This document shows positions 35,474-44,512 of a stretch of DNA of 64,000 bases, piece by piece. Origin of the DNA: Leptospirillum ferrooxidans C2-3. Its GTDB lineage: Bacteria; Nitrospirota; Leptospirillia; Leptospirillales; Leptospirillaceae. Position 1 is the first letter of the stretch. Each line of letters opens with the position of its first letter. The stretch covers positions 2,077,486 through 2,141,485 of the forward strand of contig NC_017094.1 of assembly GCF_000284315.1 (NCBI RefSeq). The letters are read 5' to 3'. The translations under genes and the position numbers were made by a program. Under the pieces are notes generated by a model. The model saw nothing but the letters and a program-made list of their open reading frames with translations. It did not search any database and had not been told where the DNA came from.

Positions 35474-37813
35474 GTGACACAAGAACTGCCACCTGACCCT
35501 GACGGACAAGGCAAGGAGAAAGGTTCGCCGAAAGAAACGGACAGGCCACTATTGTCCCACATTCTAGCAGGACCCTTCTTCACAAAAAAGTCTCTCTCAC
35601 TGACCCTTGCCGCCTTTATCCTGATCGTCCTCGCCATTGGGTGGGGGTTCTCCCGCCACCTCGACGGATTACTGGAAGATCGACTGAAGACCCTCTCCGC
35701 TCCGGGGGTCACCGTCTACTCCTCTCCCTTTCCGGTTTTTAAAGGGGAGAGGATCTCTCCCTCCCTGATCAGCCAACTCGAACCTGATGCCAAAATGGCG
35801 AACTTCCGGACAATCGTCCTGTCGGAAAATCCGTCATCCCATCAAACCACACGACATTTCAAGCTTGTCTTTTCCCGCAATCTGAAATATCTGGTCGCCA
35901 TCAGTCCCATCGATCCCGGCAACCCCGATCCCCAGCCAACGGAGTCTGTCTCTCTTCCTCCCGGCTTTCTCGGAACCATCATCGACAAGACTCTTGCCCT
36001 GTATCGACCGATCCCGCTGGATCTTGTGTCGGAGAGAATGAAAACAACCCTTCTGGTCTCCGAAGACCGAAACTTCTACAACTCCCCGGCCGTTGACATC
36101 ACAGGCATCTTGAGGGCTCTTGTTCTTGATCTCAGGTCCCGGACCTTCCGGGAAGGCGGCAGCACGCTGACACAGCAAGTGGTTAAAAACATTCTTCTTG
36201 GACAACAGAAAACCATTGAACGGAAATTTCTCGAGGTTCTTCTGGCTGTCAAGCTCGCCAGAACCCACTCTCCCGACCAGATATTGGCTCTCTATCTGAA
36301 CCATACCGAATGGGGAACCAGCGGGTCAGAGAGAATCATCGGAATAGAGGCTGCCAGCGAGACGTTCTTTGGACATTCCGCAAGAAGCCTGAGCTATCGG
36401 GAATCGGCGACCCTTGCTGCCATTCTTCGCGCACCGAACAGGAATAACCCCGTCCGCCATCCGGCAAGGGTCATGGCGATCCGGAACAGGATCATCGAGA
36501 GTCTTGGAGAGACCGGACACCTCAAAGGAAAACGTCTCGCCCGGGATCTGAAGAGTCCCCTCGGAATTTCAGGAGGGATTCCCAAACCGCCCGGCCCCTA
36601 TTTGACTTCATGGGCCATCAAAACAATGGGAGAACTTCCCGCCGGAGCAAACGTCACACTGACAATGGACCCTGTCCTTTCGGAAAAGGTCGACCAACTG
36701 GTGGCAGGCGACCTGCACCGGATTGACCGGTATGTCTGGAAACGACACCCCGAAAAACCTCCCCTAGAAGCTGCCGCCATCGTCATGGATCCGCGTTCGG
36801 GAGCCATTCTGGCCCTTTCAGGGGGAGACTCGTTCCGACTGGCTCCATTCAACAGGGCCATAATGGCAAAAAGACAACCGGCTTCCCTGTTCAAGATTGT
36901 TCCCTACATTGTCGCACTCAATCCTCGCGATCAGGGGCCACCGCACGCCAATATCGAGACAATCCTTTCAAATGATCCCATCGCCATAACGGCCGGCGGC
37001 CATCTTTGGCGCCCCAGAAATGCCGAAAATGTCCAGGACGGAAAAATCACTCTTGAAGAAGCCTTTACCCAATCCCTGAATCGGCCGATCCTCCATCTGG
37101 CCACCATATTGTCTCCGAGGGAGATGGTGAAGACAGCCAGAAGCCTGGGGCTCGACTCACCCGATGCAAGCGATCTGCCTCTCTCCTGGCCACTTGGCGT
37201 CACACCGCAGTCTCCTCTTCAAATTGCCCGGGCGTATGCCTCGATTGCCAACGGTGGATATGGCGTCACACCGCATGCCATTGCCAGTATCTTGTCGGAA
37301 AAAGGGACACCAATCCGGAGATTTACGCCCCTTCCCACCATTGTCCGGCGAGTCATTCCAGCCCAAACGGCCTATCTGGTCGGCGACCTTTTAAGAAGGA
37401 CCGTCTCCTCCGGAACCGGAAAGTCGCTTTCGCACTGGACAACATCGGATGGCTGGGGAGGAAAAACGGGAACGGCCAATAAAGGCAGGGATACATGGTT
37501 TGTTGCGACAAGTCCTGACCGGATTGTTGTGGTTTGGGTCGGATACGATGACAACTCCCCGACTTGGGGGTTTGGAGCGACGCTGGCCCTGCCGATAGCG
37601 GGAAAGATCATCCGGCTCATGAACGTCACACCCTCCGTTCCCCCACCCCCTCCCGGGATTCTCATGAACCTTGTGAAAACCGGCTGCAATGATCCCCCCA
37701 GAATCATTCCTTCTCTTGAAGGAAATCCGATCGCCTCCGCCGAATGTCAAAACACCCCCCGGTCTCCGGGGCTCATGGATCAAATGGGGTTATTTCTGAA
37801 AAAGATTTTCTAG
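35474..37813 (+). CDS. bifunctional penicillin-binding protein (PBP1-type transglycosylase/transpeptidase)
   Basis: 779 residues. A membrane anchor at about 43-60 is followed by an extracytoplasmic region. The GT51 domain (about 185-365) has LLVSEDRNFY with catalytic Glu197 and GGSTLTQQ. The transpeptidase has S471-x-x-K474 (ASLFKIV), QSLNRP for SxN and KTGTANKG at 664-670. It polymerises and crosslinks peptidoglycan from lipid II. The start is a GTG at 35474; the ribosome site is poor. It is divergent from the BamE-like gene. Confidence 0.92.
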   Translation: MTQELPPDPDGQGKEKGSPKETDRPLLSHILAGPFFTKKSLSLTLAAFILIVLAIGWGFSRHLDGLLEDRLKTLSAPGVTVYSSPFPVFKGERISPSLISQLEPDAKMANFRTIVLSENPSSHQTTRHFKLVFSRNLKYLVAISPIDPGNPDPQPTESVSLPPGFLGTIIDKTLALYRPIPLDLVSERMKTTLLVSEDRNFYNSPAVDITGILRALVLDLRSRTFREGGSTLTQQVVKNILLGQQKTIERKFLEVLLAVKLARTHSPDQILALYLNHTEWGTSGSERIIGIEAASETFFGHSARSLSYRESATLAAILRAPNRNNPVRHPARVMAIRNRIIESLGETGHLKGKRLARDLKSPLGISGGIPKPPGPYLTSWAIKTMGELPAGANVTLTMDPVLSEKVDQLVAGDLHRIDRYVWKRHPEKPPLEAAAIVMDPRSGAILALSGGDSFRLAPFNRAIMAKRQPASLFKIVPYIVALNPRDQGPPHANIETILSNDPIAITAGGHLWRPRNAENVQDGKITLEEAFTQSLNRPILHLATILSPREMVKTARSLGLDSPDASDLPLSWPLGVTPQSPLQIARAYASIANGGYGVTPHAIASILSEKGTPIRRFTPLPTIVRRVIPAQTAYLVGDLLRRTVSSGTGKSLSHWTTSDGWGGKTGTANKGRDTWFVATSPDRIVVVWVGYDDNSPTWGFGATLALPIAGKIIRLMNVTPSVPPPPPGILMNLVKTGCNDPPRIIPSLEGNPIASAECQNTPRSPGLMDQMGLFLKKIF

Positions 37814-37984
37814 GGGTCCAAAACCCCCTTATCGGTTCCGGGAAAAGAAAATGATGCCAGCCAAACAATGAAGCAGACAAAGCGGGTCTGCGTGAAAATA
37901 CGGCCTTCATCCTGATTTGGTTTTTAAAACTTCAGGAGTCCTTGATTTTTATCAGCGTTTCAGTGAAAATGGGGAAAAATGCAA

Positions 37985-38058
37985 TGGGGGATCGTCTAAC
38001 GGCAGGACGACAGTCTCTGAATCTGTCTATCGGGGTTCGAGTCCCTGTCCCCCAGCCA
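37985..38058 (+). tRNA. tRNA-Gln (anticodon CUG)
   Basis: A clean cloverleaf. Acceptor stem TGGGGGA/TCCCCCA, D arm GTCTAACGGCAGGAC, anticodon arm ACAGT-CTCTGAA-TCTGT with CTG at 38017-38019, variable loop CTAT, T arm CGGGG-TTCGAGT-CCCTG, and GCCA encoded at the end. It resembles E. coli tRNA-Gln in its arm lengths. The base pair closing the anticodon loop (position 31-39) is T-T, and one T-stem pair is G-T. The upstream region has TTGATTTTTATC, only a weak promoter match. Confidence 0.95.
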
Positions 38059-38219
38059 TTTTCCGGCCAGCCTTTCCTCTTCCCTAAAAAATGAAGCGCC
38101 AGAGCCATTCCAATAAGTCTCAAGCTTATTACCAGGTCGTATACGCAGTTCGGGCACTCTCCCAATCGTCCGTTATCCCCAGTTCTGTCCCTAAGAAAAG
38201 ACTCCAGCAGACCGATTGA

Positions 38220-39257
38220 CTACCCCGGAGGAAGACTAATCTCCCCCTCGCTATCCCCTTCCTGATAAACCGTTGGAGGTGGAATTCTCCGGTCGATCCG
38301 GACGGCCCTGTTTCCCCTGTGGGTTCCCGGGCGGGCCAAAAAACGGCTAACCCCCTCGACCTGGATATCGATCGGCTCACTGATATGCCGATCCAGACCA
38401 ATCACATCACCGACCTTCCAGTCCAACACCTCACGAACTTTTCGTGTCGTCTTTCCCAACACCGCCTGGATCTTGATGGGGCTGGCCTCGATACGATCCT
38501 TGAGCCTCGTGGCCCAGAGACTGTCGACCTCGAACTGGTCGCTCTGGAAGCCTGTATACAACTTCTCCTTGATGGGCTCGATGGTCGAATAGGGAATACA
38601 GATGTAGACAATCCGTCCCTGACCTTCTATCTCAAGCTTGTAGGCCAGGGTAATGACCATTTCCGTCGGAGCCACAATCGCTGCAAACTGCGGATTGATT
38701 TCGGAACGGATATAGGTCAGGGGCATGCTGTAGACAGGTGCCCACGCCTTTTCAAAGTCGTCAATGGCCAGATCCAGGATATTTCTCGTGATTCTGGCCT
38801 CGATCGGTGTGAAGTCCCGGCCTTCGACCTTGACATGTCCCCGGCCATTCCCTCCGAAGATATGATCCACGATGAGGTAGACCAACCTGGCATCGATCAC
38901 AAGGAGGATGTTCCGCCGGAGAGATTCCAGGCGAAGGATGTTGATATTGGATGGCATCGGAAGCTTTCGCAGGAACTCTCCAAACTTCAGCATGTCGATT
39001 CCCTGGGGGGCAAACTCGATATTTTTTCGAAGTGTCGCGGAGAGCGTCACCTGAAAAAATCGCGCAAAACGCTCGTTGATGACCTCAAGCGTCGGCATCC
39101 TTCCCCGGATGACCCTCTCCTGGCTGGCCAGATTGTACAGATGGGTATCCCCTTCATCGGCCTTTTCCTTTCCGGATCCCTCTGTATCAATATCTCCATC
39201 CGAAAGGCCCCGCAACAGGGCATTGACCTCATCCTGGGAAAGGATACTTTCAGCCAT
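38220..39257 (-). CDS. fliM: flagellar motor switch protein FliM
   Basis: 345 residues. The N-terminal CheY-P-binding peptide LSQDEVNALLRGL is at 5-17, then the middle domain with RVIRGRMPTLEVINERFARFF and the C-terminal SpoA/FliN-like domain (about 270-340) with VGDVIGLDRHISEP. FliM forms the C-ring rotor with FliG and FliN and switches rotation direction. AGGAG lies about 11 bases before the ATG. The upstream promoter carries a sigma-28-like -10; other flagellar genes of the same cluster are out of view. Confidence 0.96.
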   Translation of the reverse strand: MAESILSQDEVNALLRGLSDGDIDTEGSGKEKADEGDTHLYNLASQERVIRGRMPTLEVINERFARFFQVTLSATLRKNIEFAPQGIDMLKFGEFLRKLPMPSNINILRLESLRRNILLVIDARLVYLIVDHIFGGNGRGHVKVEGRDFTPIEARITRNILDLAIDDFEKAWAPVYSMPLTYIRSEINPQFAAIVAPTEMVITLAYKLEIEGQGRIVYICIPYSTIEPIKEKLYTGFQSDQFEVDSLWATRLKDRIEASPIKIQAVLGKTTRKVREVLDWKVGDVIGLDRHISEPIDIQVEGVSRFLARPGTHRGNRAVRIDRRIPPPTVYQEGDSEGEISLPPG

Positions 39258-39320
39258 TGTCCGTCATTCTCCTGGTTGATCCCGCTGCCCATAAAATCAT
39301 ATGACAGTGTCTATGATCTC

Positions 39321-39328
39321 TTATCGGC
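39321..39328 (-). promoter_or_regulatory. sigma-28 (FliA)-like -10 of fliM
   Basis: The minus strand reads GCCGATAA, the exact FliA -10 consensus, about 64 bases before the fliM start. The -35 at the expected distance (GGATGATT) is poor. An IS element lies just upstream, with its direct repeat beginning at 39341 and reaching into the -35 zone. Confidence 0.5.
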
Positions 39329-39340
39329 AACGATGTGGCA

Positions 39341-39357
39341 ATCATCCATTACCGGAA
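39341..39357 (+). repeat. 17-base direct repeat, left copy (target site duplication)
   Basis: ATCATCCATTACCGGAA here and at 40741-40757 are identical, and the bases on each side differ. The copies lie exactly 1400 bases apart and abut the ends of the IS element. Confidence 0.9.
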
Positions 39358-40740
39358 TGTAGGGAGCACATAATCTGTCCGGTTTTGTAGCGCAAGACTT
39401 GTCCGGTTCCATAATGGGTCCGAGGAGGAGCCAGAATGGACCGAACAAATGTGCTACAGGAGATCCGGAAGATGCGTTTTGAAGACACCTGGAATGAATG
39501 GAAGAAAGGATGCCTCACTCAGGAAGAGGCCGGCCGGATTCTCGGGATGAGTGAAAGGACCTTCCGGAGATATGTCCGGCGAGTCGAGGAGGAAGGGATC
39601 CAGGGGATTCTGGACAAACGACTCACCCAGGCCTCATCGAGACGGGCCCCGGTCGATGAAGCCCTGGGACTGGTCGAAAAGTACCGGAGCCGGCATGATG
39701 GCTGGAACGTGAAACACTTTCACTTCTGGTACCGGAAAGAAGGCGGGAAACGGAGCTATACCTGGGTCAAGAAGACGCTTCAGGAGAACGGAGCGGTCCG
39801 GAAAGCTCCTGGCAAGGGGAAGCACCGGAAGAGACGGGAACGTGCGGCCTGGGAAGGGATGATGATCCATCAGGATGCCAGCAGTCATCCCTGGGTGTCC
39901 GGACAGATCTGGGATCTGGTGGTGACGATGGATGATGCGACCAATGAGCATTACAGCATGTTCTTTGTGGAGGAGGAGGGAACCGCATCCAGTCTTCAGG
40001 GGATACGGGAGGTGATCGGGAAAAAAGGGCTTCCTTCCTCCCTGTACACAGACCGGGGCAGCCACTACTGGGTCACGCCGGAAGCGGGAGGGAAGGTGGA
40101 CAAGAAGAACCTCACCCAGTTTGGACGGGCGATGAAACAGCTGGGCATCGAAATGATTGCCGCCTACTCCCCCGAAGCGCGGGGACGCAGTGAACGGGCT
40201 TTCCGGACCCATCAGGAGCGTCTTCCCAAAGAGCTCGCCCTGGCGGGAATCACGACGATGGAAGCGGCCAACCGCTATCTGTCCGACGTCTATCTTCCAG
40301 CCTTCAATACCGAATTTTCCCATCGGGCCCCGGAGGAAGGATCGGCCTTCGTTCCCTGGACCGGAGACTCTATAGACGAGATCCTCTGTGAGCACCACGA
40401 ACGGATTGTTGGCAACGACAACTGCGTGTCTTTCGAAGGACGGACCCTTCAGATCCCTTCCGACCGGTACCGGCTCCATTACGTCCGGGCCACAGTCAAG
40501 ATCCACCGGCATCCCGACGGATCGCTCTCCCTGTTTCATGGACCCCGGAAGCTTTCCGACTATCCTGTCGAAAAACCGGAGATTCCAAAAACGAAAAAGG
40601 AACCACGAACCAAAGCTCCTTCGACCGGAATCCGCCCGGTCGAAGCTCATGTCTGAGAACGGGGAAACCCGGAGTTTTCAAATGAAAAAAAGCGGACAAC
40701 TCATTTGCTATAAAACCGGACAACTCTACTTGCTACTAAC
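39358..40740 (+). mobile_element. complete IS1202/ISNCY-type insertion sequence, 1383 bp
   Basis: Boundaries follow from the 17-base direct repeats. Each end carries two TGTCCGG motifs 24 bases apart, with the outer one exactly 18 bases from the edge: left at 39376 and 39400, right at 40716-40722 and 40692-40698 on the other strand. TGTCCGGTTTT-TAGC (39376-39391 and 40707-40722) is the best inverted repeat. The outermost 18 bases are poorly conserved. The single transposase gene is intact, so the element may be mobile. Confidence 0.85.
39436..40656 (+). CDS. IS1202/ISNCY-type DDE transposase
   Basis: 406 residues. An N-terminal helix-turn-helix (LTQEEAGRILGMSERTFRRYVRRV is its core) is followed by the rve-type catalytic domain. 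Probable acidic triad is D147 (IHQDASS), D206 (LYTDRGSHYW) and E253 (GRSERAF), with the conserved MFFVEEEGTASS between. The C-terminal part (FEGRTLQIPSDRYRLHY) matches the DNA-binding tail of the family. Older databases label such proteins ISNCY. ATG at 39436 preceded by GAGGAG. The gene is intact. Confidence 0.9.
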   Translation: MDRTNVLQEIRKMRFEDTWNEWKKGCLTQEEAGRILGMSERTFRRYVRRVEEEGIQGILDKRLTQASSRRAPVDEALGLVEKYRSRHDGWNVKHFHFWYRKEGGKRSYTWVKKTLQENGAVRKAPGKGKHRKRRERAAWEGMMIHQDASSHPWVSGQIWDLVVTMDDATNEHYSMFFVEEEGTASSLQGIREVIGKKGLPSSLYTDRGSHYWVTPEAGGKVDKKNLTQFGRAMKQLGIEMIAAYSPEARGRSERAFRTHQERLPKELALAGITTMEAANRYLSDVYLPAFNTEFSHRAPEEGSAFVPWTGDSIDEILCEHHERIVGNDNCVSFEGRTLQIPSDRYRLHYVRATVKIHRHPDGSLSLFHGPRKLSDYPVEKPEIPKTKKEPRTKAPSTGIRPVEAHV

Positions 40741-40757
40741 ATCATCCATTACCGGAA
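40741..40757 (+). repeat. 17-base direct repeat, right copy (target site duplication)
   Basis: Identical to 39341-39357; it abuts the right end of the IS element and lies in the -35 zone of the chemoreceptor promoter. Confidence 0.9.
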
Positions 40758-40761
40758 AACA

Positions 40762-40769
40762 ACCGATAA
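40762..40769 (+). promoter_or_regulatory. sigma-28 (FliA)-like -10 of the chemoreceptor gene
   Basis: ACCGATAA differs from the FliA consensus GCCGATAA at one base, about 170 bases before the ATG of the chemoreceptor. The -35 region (CATCCATT) is weak. It mirrors the fliM -10 on the other side of the IS element. Confidence 0.45.
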
Positions 40770-40941
40770 GAATGTATCCCGAGCCATGCGAATGAAGACG
40801 CATCTCCGATGCTGGATTTTGATGCCATCATGATGGAGATACTCCTGTTTTCTTTTTACAGAAATCAGGATAAAATCCTCTCCGATTCAAAAAATTGATT
40901 CTTGCTATCAAAAACGGAACATCGATCAGAAAGGATCCCAC

Positions 40942-42087
40942 ATGTTTTTTAACCGATCCTCCAAGTCTCCCGCCGAGACAACCACCGAAAAAAATACTCC
41001 CCCGACATACAGGACTCCTGTCACTGAAGTGATCCCCGGCCGTTCCGGATTGCAGGGAGATACAGGTGCCGTCACAGATCTGGAATCCCTGATCAGACTC
41101 TCTCCCGACTCGATCGCAAGCATCCTCCATGCCACACAGACCGACGGCATCGCGATCGCCACTCCTGACATGGGCACCGGAAAAGACGGGAACCGGATCA
41201 TTTACATGAACAACCGGATGAAAGAGATCGTCGAAGCAATGAAAGATGACCTCAAATCCCACTTCGGAATTACCCCCGCAGATGTGATGGGTGGCTCCAT
41301 CCACCGCTTCCATGAGCATCCGGACAGGATCCGGGGACTTCTCGAAGCCCTCAAGCCAGGAGAGATCCGATTCAACCAGATCATCCCGGTTGGAAACATG
41401 CGCATTTCCTCGGTCACAACCCTTCTCACCAACCCACAGGGAAAAAAGATCGCCTATGCAACCATTTTCACCGATGTGTCCGCCAAGGAGCATATTGGCG
41501 ATCTTTCGAAGACAACACGCGAGATTTCCAGCAAGGTCGAAGAGGTCGTCCACAAGCTCGAGAATTTAAGTCATCGCGCCGATAGCGGAAAAGAAGTCAT
41601 CCTCTCCATGTCCCGAGGGGTTCTGGAAAACGAAGGAGCCATGCAACAGCTTGGAGATGTCGTTGGACTTCTGGGAAAACGTTCAGGGGAAATCGGCTCC
41701 ATTCTGGAAACCATCAGCCAGATCGCATCCCAGACCAATCTTCTGGCCTTGAACGCCGCCATCGAAGCGGCCAGGGCGGGCGAGCAGGGGCGAGGATTTG
41801 CAGTGGTCGCCGATGAGGTCAGGAAACTTGCCGAAAGGACAGCCAAAGCGACCAAGGAAATCGAGGGGACCATCCGGATGGTCCAGGAAGAAACACGGAA
41901 AACGGTCCATCTTCTGGATGAAAGCCGGCAAAGGGCAAGCAAGAACAAGGAACTCGCCAACCAGACCGACAGTGTTCTTGCCGAAATCCAGACCGGCCAC
42001 AAGGTCCTGCTGGAAGCCATGAACCAGATTACGGAAGCAACACTGACCCAGGAAAAATCGATCGAACGTTATATTACAAAAAAATAA
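40942..42087 (+). CDS. soluble methyl-accepting chemotaxis-type protein with PAS-like N-terminus
   Basis: 381 residues with no membrane segment. The N-terminal third (about 55-185) looks like a PAS domain ([10 protein letters not shown]...[12 protein letters not shown]...FTDVSAKEH). The rest is the coiled-coil signalling domain with the highly conserved hairpin tip [19 protein letters not shown] and [18 protein letters not shown] at about 260-305. It should couple through CheW to CheA and sense an internal signal such as redox state or energy level. AAGGA lies 6 bases before the ATG. Flagellar neighbour fliM supports motility control. Confidence 0.92.
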   Translation: MFFNRSSKSPAETTTEKNTPPTYRTPVTEVIPGRSGLQGDTGAVTDLESLIRLSPDSIASILHATQTDGIAIATPDMGTGKDGNRIIYMNNRMKEIVEAMKDDLKSHFGITPADVMGGSIHRFHEHPDRIRGLLEALKPGEIRFNQIIPVGNMRISSVTTLLTNPQGKKIAYATIFTDVSAKEHIGDLSKTTREISSKVEEVVHKLENLSHRADSGKEVILSMSRGVLENEGAMQQLGDVVGLLGKRSGEIGSILETISQIASQTNLLALNAAIEAARAGEQGRGFAVVADEVRKLAERTAKATKEIEGTIRMVQEETRKTVHLLDESRQRASKNKELANQTDSVLAEIQTGHKVLLEAMNQITEATLTQEKSIERYITKK

Positions 42088-42135
42088 CCACCACCCATAC
42101 AGGCCCTGACCGCCGGAAAGCAACTGGTTTCGGAA

Positions 42136-43278
42136 CTACCCGCCAAAGAGACCCCCATGGCTTTTCCGGCTGTCACCCATGTGATCGCGGAGGATCACCT
42201 GATCTCCCAGACTCAGATCTCCTCCAACCACGACAGAATGAATTCCATCGGTTTCCCCGATGATCACAGGAACCGCTTCCACCCGGTTCTTTCTCAACCG
42301 AAAAACAATTGACTGGTGCTTGAACTTGGAGAGATCGATCCCTCCAAGCATCTCCGCGTCGGGCCGGTAGACGAGTGCCGCATTGGAAATCAGTGGCTTT
42401 CCGGAGACAACTCCGACATGGATTGTCACAAGGGCTGTCATCCCGGGTTTAAGCGCCAGATCGGGATTGGTGACACGGCTGATCACATCATAGGTCACAA
42501 CATGGTTCACCGTCCGGGGGTGTACCCGAACCATTGTCACAAGTCCGCCAAAGGTTCTCCCGGGCCATGCCGGAACGGAAAAGGTCACGGACTCCCCATT
42601 TTTGATCGCCCCGATATCCGACTCGGAAACCCTTGTGTCGAGCCGCATCAGGGAGAGGTCCTCCGCAATCGTGAAAAGCCTCGGCGTTTTAAAGGCCGAT
42701 GTCACCGTCTGTCCGATCCGGACCCTTCTCTCTATAACGATGCCGTCGATAGGGGAAAGAATGGTGGTATAGCGAAGATTCGCCTTCGCAAGGTTCAGGC
42801 GGGCGATACTCTGGTTTCTGGTGGCCTGGTCCATGGACAGCCTGGCTTTGTCCTGGTCATAGATGTTTTCTGCAATGATGTGTCTTTTGAATAGATCGTC
42901 ATCCCTTGAAAGGGAAAGCCGGTCGAGAGCGATCTGTGTCTCGATTTTCGAGAGGTTGGACTCTGCCTCCGCCACCTGCGCCCGGTAGATGGACGGGTCG
43001 ATCTGGGCCAGCACTTCTCCCTTCCGGACATGCTGGTTATGCCTTCCTTTCACTTCCGTAATGATACCGCTGACCTGGGTACCGACATGAACGGTCTTCA
43101 TGGCCTTGAGACGACCGGTCGCGGTCACTTCAATCTCAAGCGTTCCAACCTTGAGTGGCTCCAGGACAAACTTTCCGGAAAGATCCTTACTTTTCGATCC
43201 GGAAACGAAATGCAGCACAAGAAGAACAGTCAGCCCCAAAAGAAAAATTCCCAAACCGATTTTTTTTTTCCTGGACAT
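42136..43278 (-). CDS. MacA-like periplasmic adaptor (membrane fusion protein)
   Basis: 380 residues with an N-terminal anchor (LGIFLLGLTVLLVLHFV). The order is beta-barrel, lipoyl (GTQVSGIITEVKGRHNQHVRKGEVLAQID), helical hairpin (about 95-165) and a return lipoyl half (SPIDGIVIERRVRIGQTV), the RND/MacA adaptor plan. It links an ABC permease to an outer-membrane channel; no TolC-like gene is in the window. Third gene after the ATPase and permease, 25 bases from the latter. Substrate (macrolide, lipid, peptide) is not predictable. Confidence 0.9.
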   Translation of the reverse strand: MSRKKKIGLGIFLLGLTVLLVLHFVSGSKSKDLSGKFVLEPLKVGTLEIEVTATGRLKAMKTVHVGTQVSGIITEVKGRHNQHVRKGEVLAQIDPSIYRAQVAEAESNLSKIETQIALDRLSLSRDDDLFKRHIIAENIYDQDKARLSMDQATRNQSIARLNLAKANLRYTTILSPIDGIVIERRVRIGQTVTSAFKTPRLFTIAEDLSLMRLDTRVSESDIGAIKNGESVTFSVPAWPGRTFGGLVTMVRVHPRTVNHVVTYDVISRVTNPDLALKPGMTALVTIHVGVVSGKPLISNAALVYRPDAEMLGGIDLSKFKHQSIVFRLRKNRVEAVPVIIGETDGIHSVVVGGDLSLGDQVILRDHMGDSRKSHGGLFGG

Positions 43279-43303
43279 ACCCCAACCTTTGTCGTGTATC
43301 AGA

Positions 43304-44512
43304 TTATTCGTAACGAAGAGCCGTCATCGGATCAAGACGTGCGGCCAGAACCGCCGGATAAAGACCGAACACGATCCCCAGAAGAGCCGAAAAAACGACC
43401 GACCCCAAGCTCAGAAAAAGGGGAACCGGTGCCGGCCACCCGGTTAAAAAGCGTACAAGCCAGATCCCGGAGATTGCGATAACGGCACCAAAAACACCTC
43501 CAAGAAGTGAAAGGACAGCGCTTTCCGTTAAAAACTGCAGCAGGATATCCCCAGGAGTCGCCCCAATGGCCATCCGGACACCGATCTCTTTCGTTCTCTC
43601 CCGAACTGATACCAGCATGATGTTCATGATGCCCACACCACCCACCACCAGGGAAATCGAGGCGATCGCCACCAGAAGGACCGTCAGGATCAATGTCAGC
43701 CGATTCGCCATCTGGGCCATGTCGCTCATGGGATGAACAGAAAAGTCCACTTTTCCGGCTGGGGGGATATGATGTCGGATCCGGAGGAGTGCGACTATTT
43801 CCCGTTTGGCTTCATCCATACGGGAAACCGAAACCGCCGAGGCCAGGATCACACCCAGATAGTCCACACCCATGATCTGGCTCTGGAGGGTGGTGATGGG
43901 CACGATGACCATATCGTCCTGATTCATTCCCATGGGGGATTGTCCCTTTTGGGATAGAACCCCGATCACCTTAAAGGGGGAGTGGTTGATACGGATCCAT
44001 TGGCCTACCGGATTTTGGGCCCCAAAAAGCTTTCTCGCCACAAGACCTCCGAGAACCGCAAGACGGTTCATGGACATGACATCCCGATGGCCAAAAAATC
44101 CCCCCGCCGATAGCTCCCAATTTCGGATGGCAAGGTACCCGGACTGCGTTCCCATCACCACCGTCGACCAGTTTGAGCTCGCTGAAACCACCTGGGCCGC
44201 CGTCCTCAAGGCACCCGAATCTCCCATAATGGCAGGGCATCCAGAGGCAATCGCCCTCGCATCGTCAAGGGTCAGCGTCGTGTCGGTTCCCCCACCCACC
44301 TGTGCCCCCGAATCCGTCACAGACCCCGGAATCACGATCAGAAGATTGGGGCCAAGACTCGAGATCGATTTCAGAATCAGATGACGCGCGCCCATTCCCA
44401 TGCTGACCAGAAGGATCACCGATGCCACACCGATCAGTATGCCGCTCATGGTCAGAAACGACCGGACAGGATTACGGAGAAGCGCTCTCAGACCATTCTC
44501 GACAAGTCTCAT
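43304..44512 (-). CDS. MacB-like ABC transporter permease
   Basis: 402 residues: an N-terminal membrane segment (about 17-43), a large periplasmic domain (about 45-275) and three C-terminal segments with the FtsX/MacB signature VGGVGIMNIMLVSVRERTKEIGVRMAIGA. It drives periplasmic substrate toward an outer-membrane channel by mechanotransmission. ATGA overlap with the preceding ATPase gene. The ATPase is a separate protein here, unlike E. coli MacB, in which the domains are fused. Confidence 0.93.
   Translation of the reverse strand: MRLVENGLRALLRNPVRSFLTMSGILIGVASVILLVSMGMGARHLILKSISSLGPNLLIVIPGSVTDSGAQVGGGTDTTLTLDDARAIASGCPAIMGDSGALRTAAQVVSASSNWSTVVMGTQSGYLAIRNWELSAGGFFGHRDVMSMNRLAVLGGLVARKLFGAQNPVGQWIRINHSPFKVIGVLSQKGQSPMGMNQDDMVIVPITTLQSQIMGVDYLGVILASAVSVSRMDEAKREIVALLRIRHHIPPAGKVDFSVHPMSDMAQMANRLTLILTVLLVAIASISLVVGGVGIMNIMLVSVRERTKEIGVRMAIGATPGDILLQFLTESAVLSLLGGVFGAVIAISGIWLVRFLTGWPAPVPLFLSLGSVVFSALLGIVFGLYPAVLAARLDPMTALRYE

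Noticed and set aside
37813-37835. GGGGT...ACCCC after the penicillin-binding protein as a terminator
   Set aside because: Only a five-base stem and no T tract.
39319-40771. Nine-base inverted repeat flanking the IS as a site-specific attachment site (dif-like)
   Set aside because: Better explained as two divergent FliA-type -10 elements; no XerC/D-like arms were seen.
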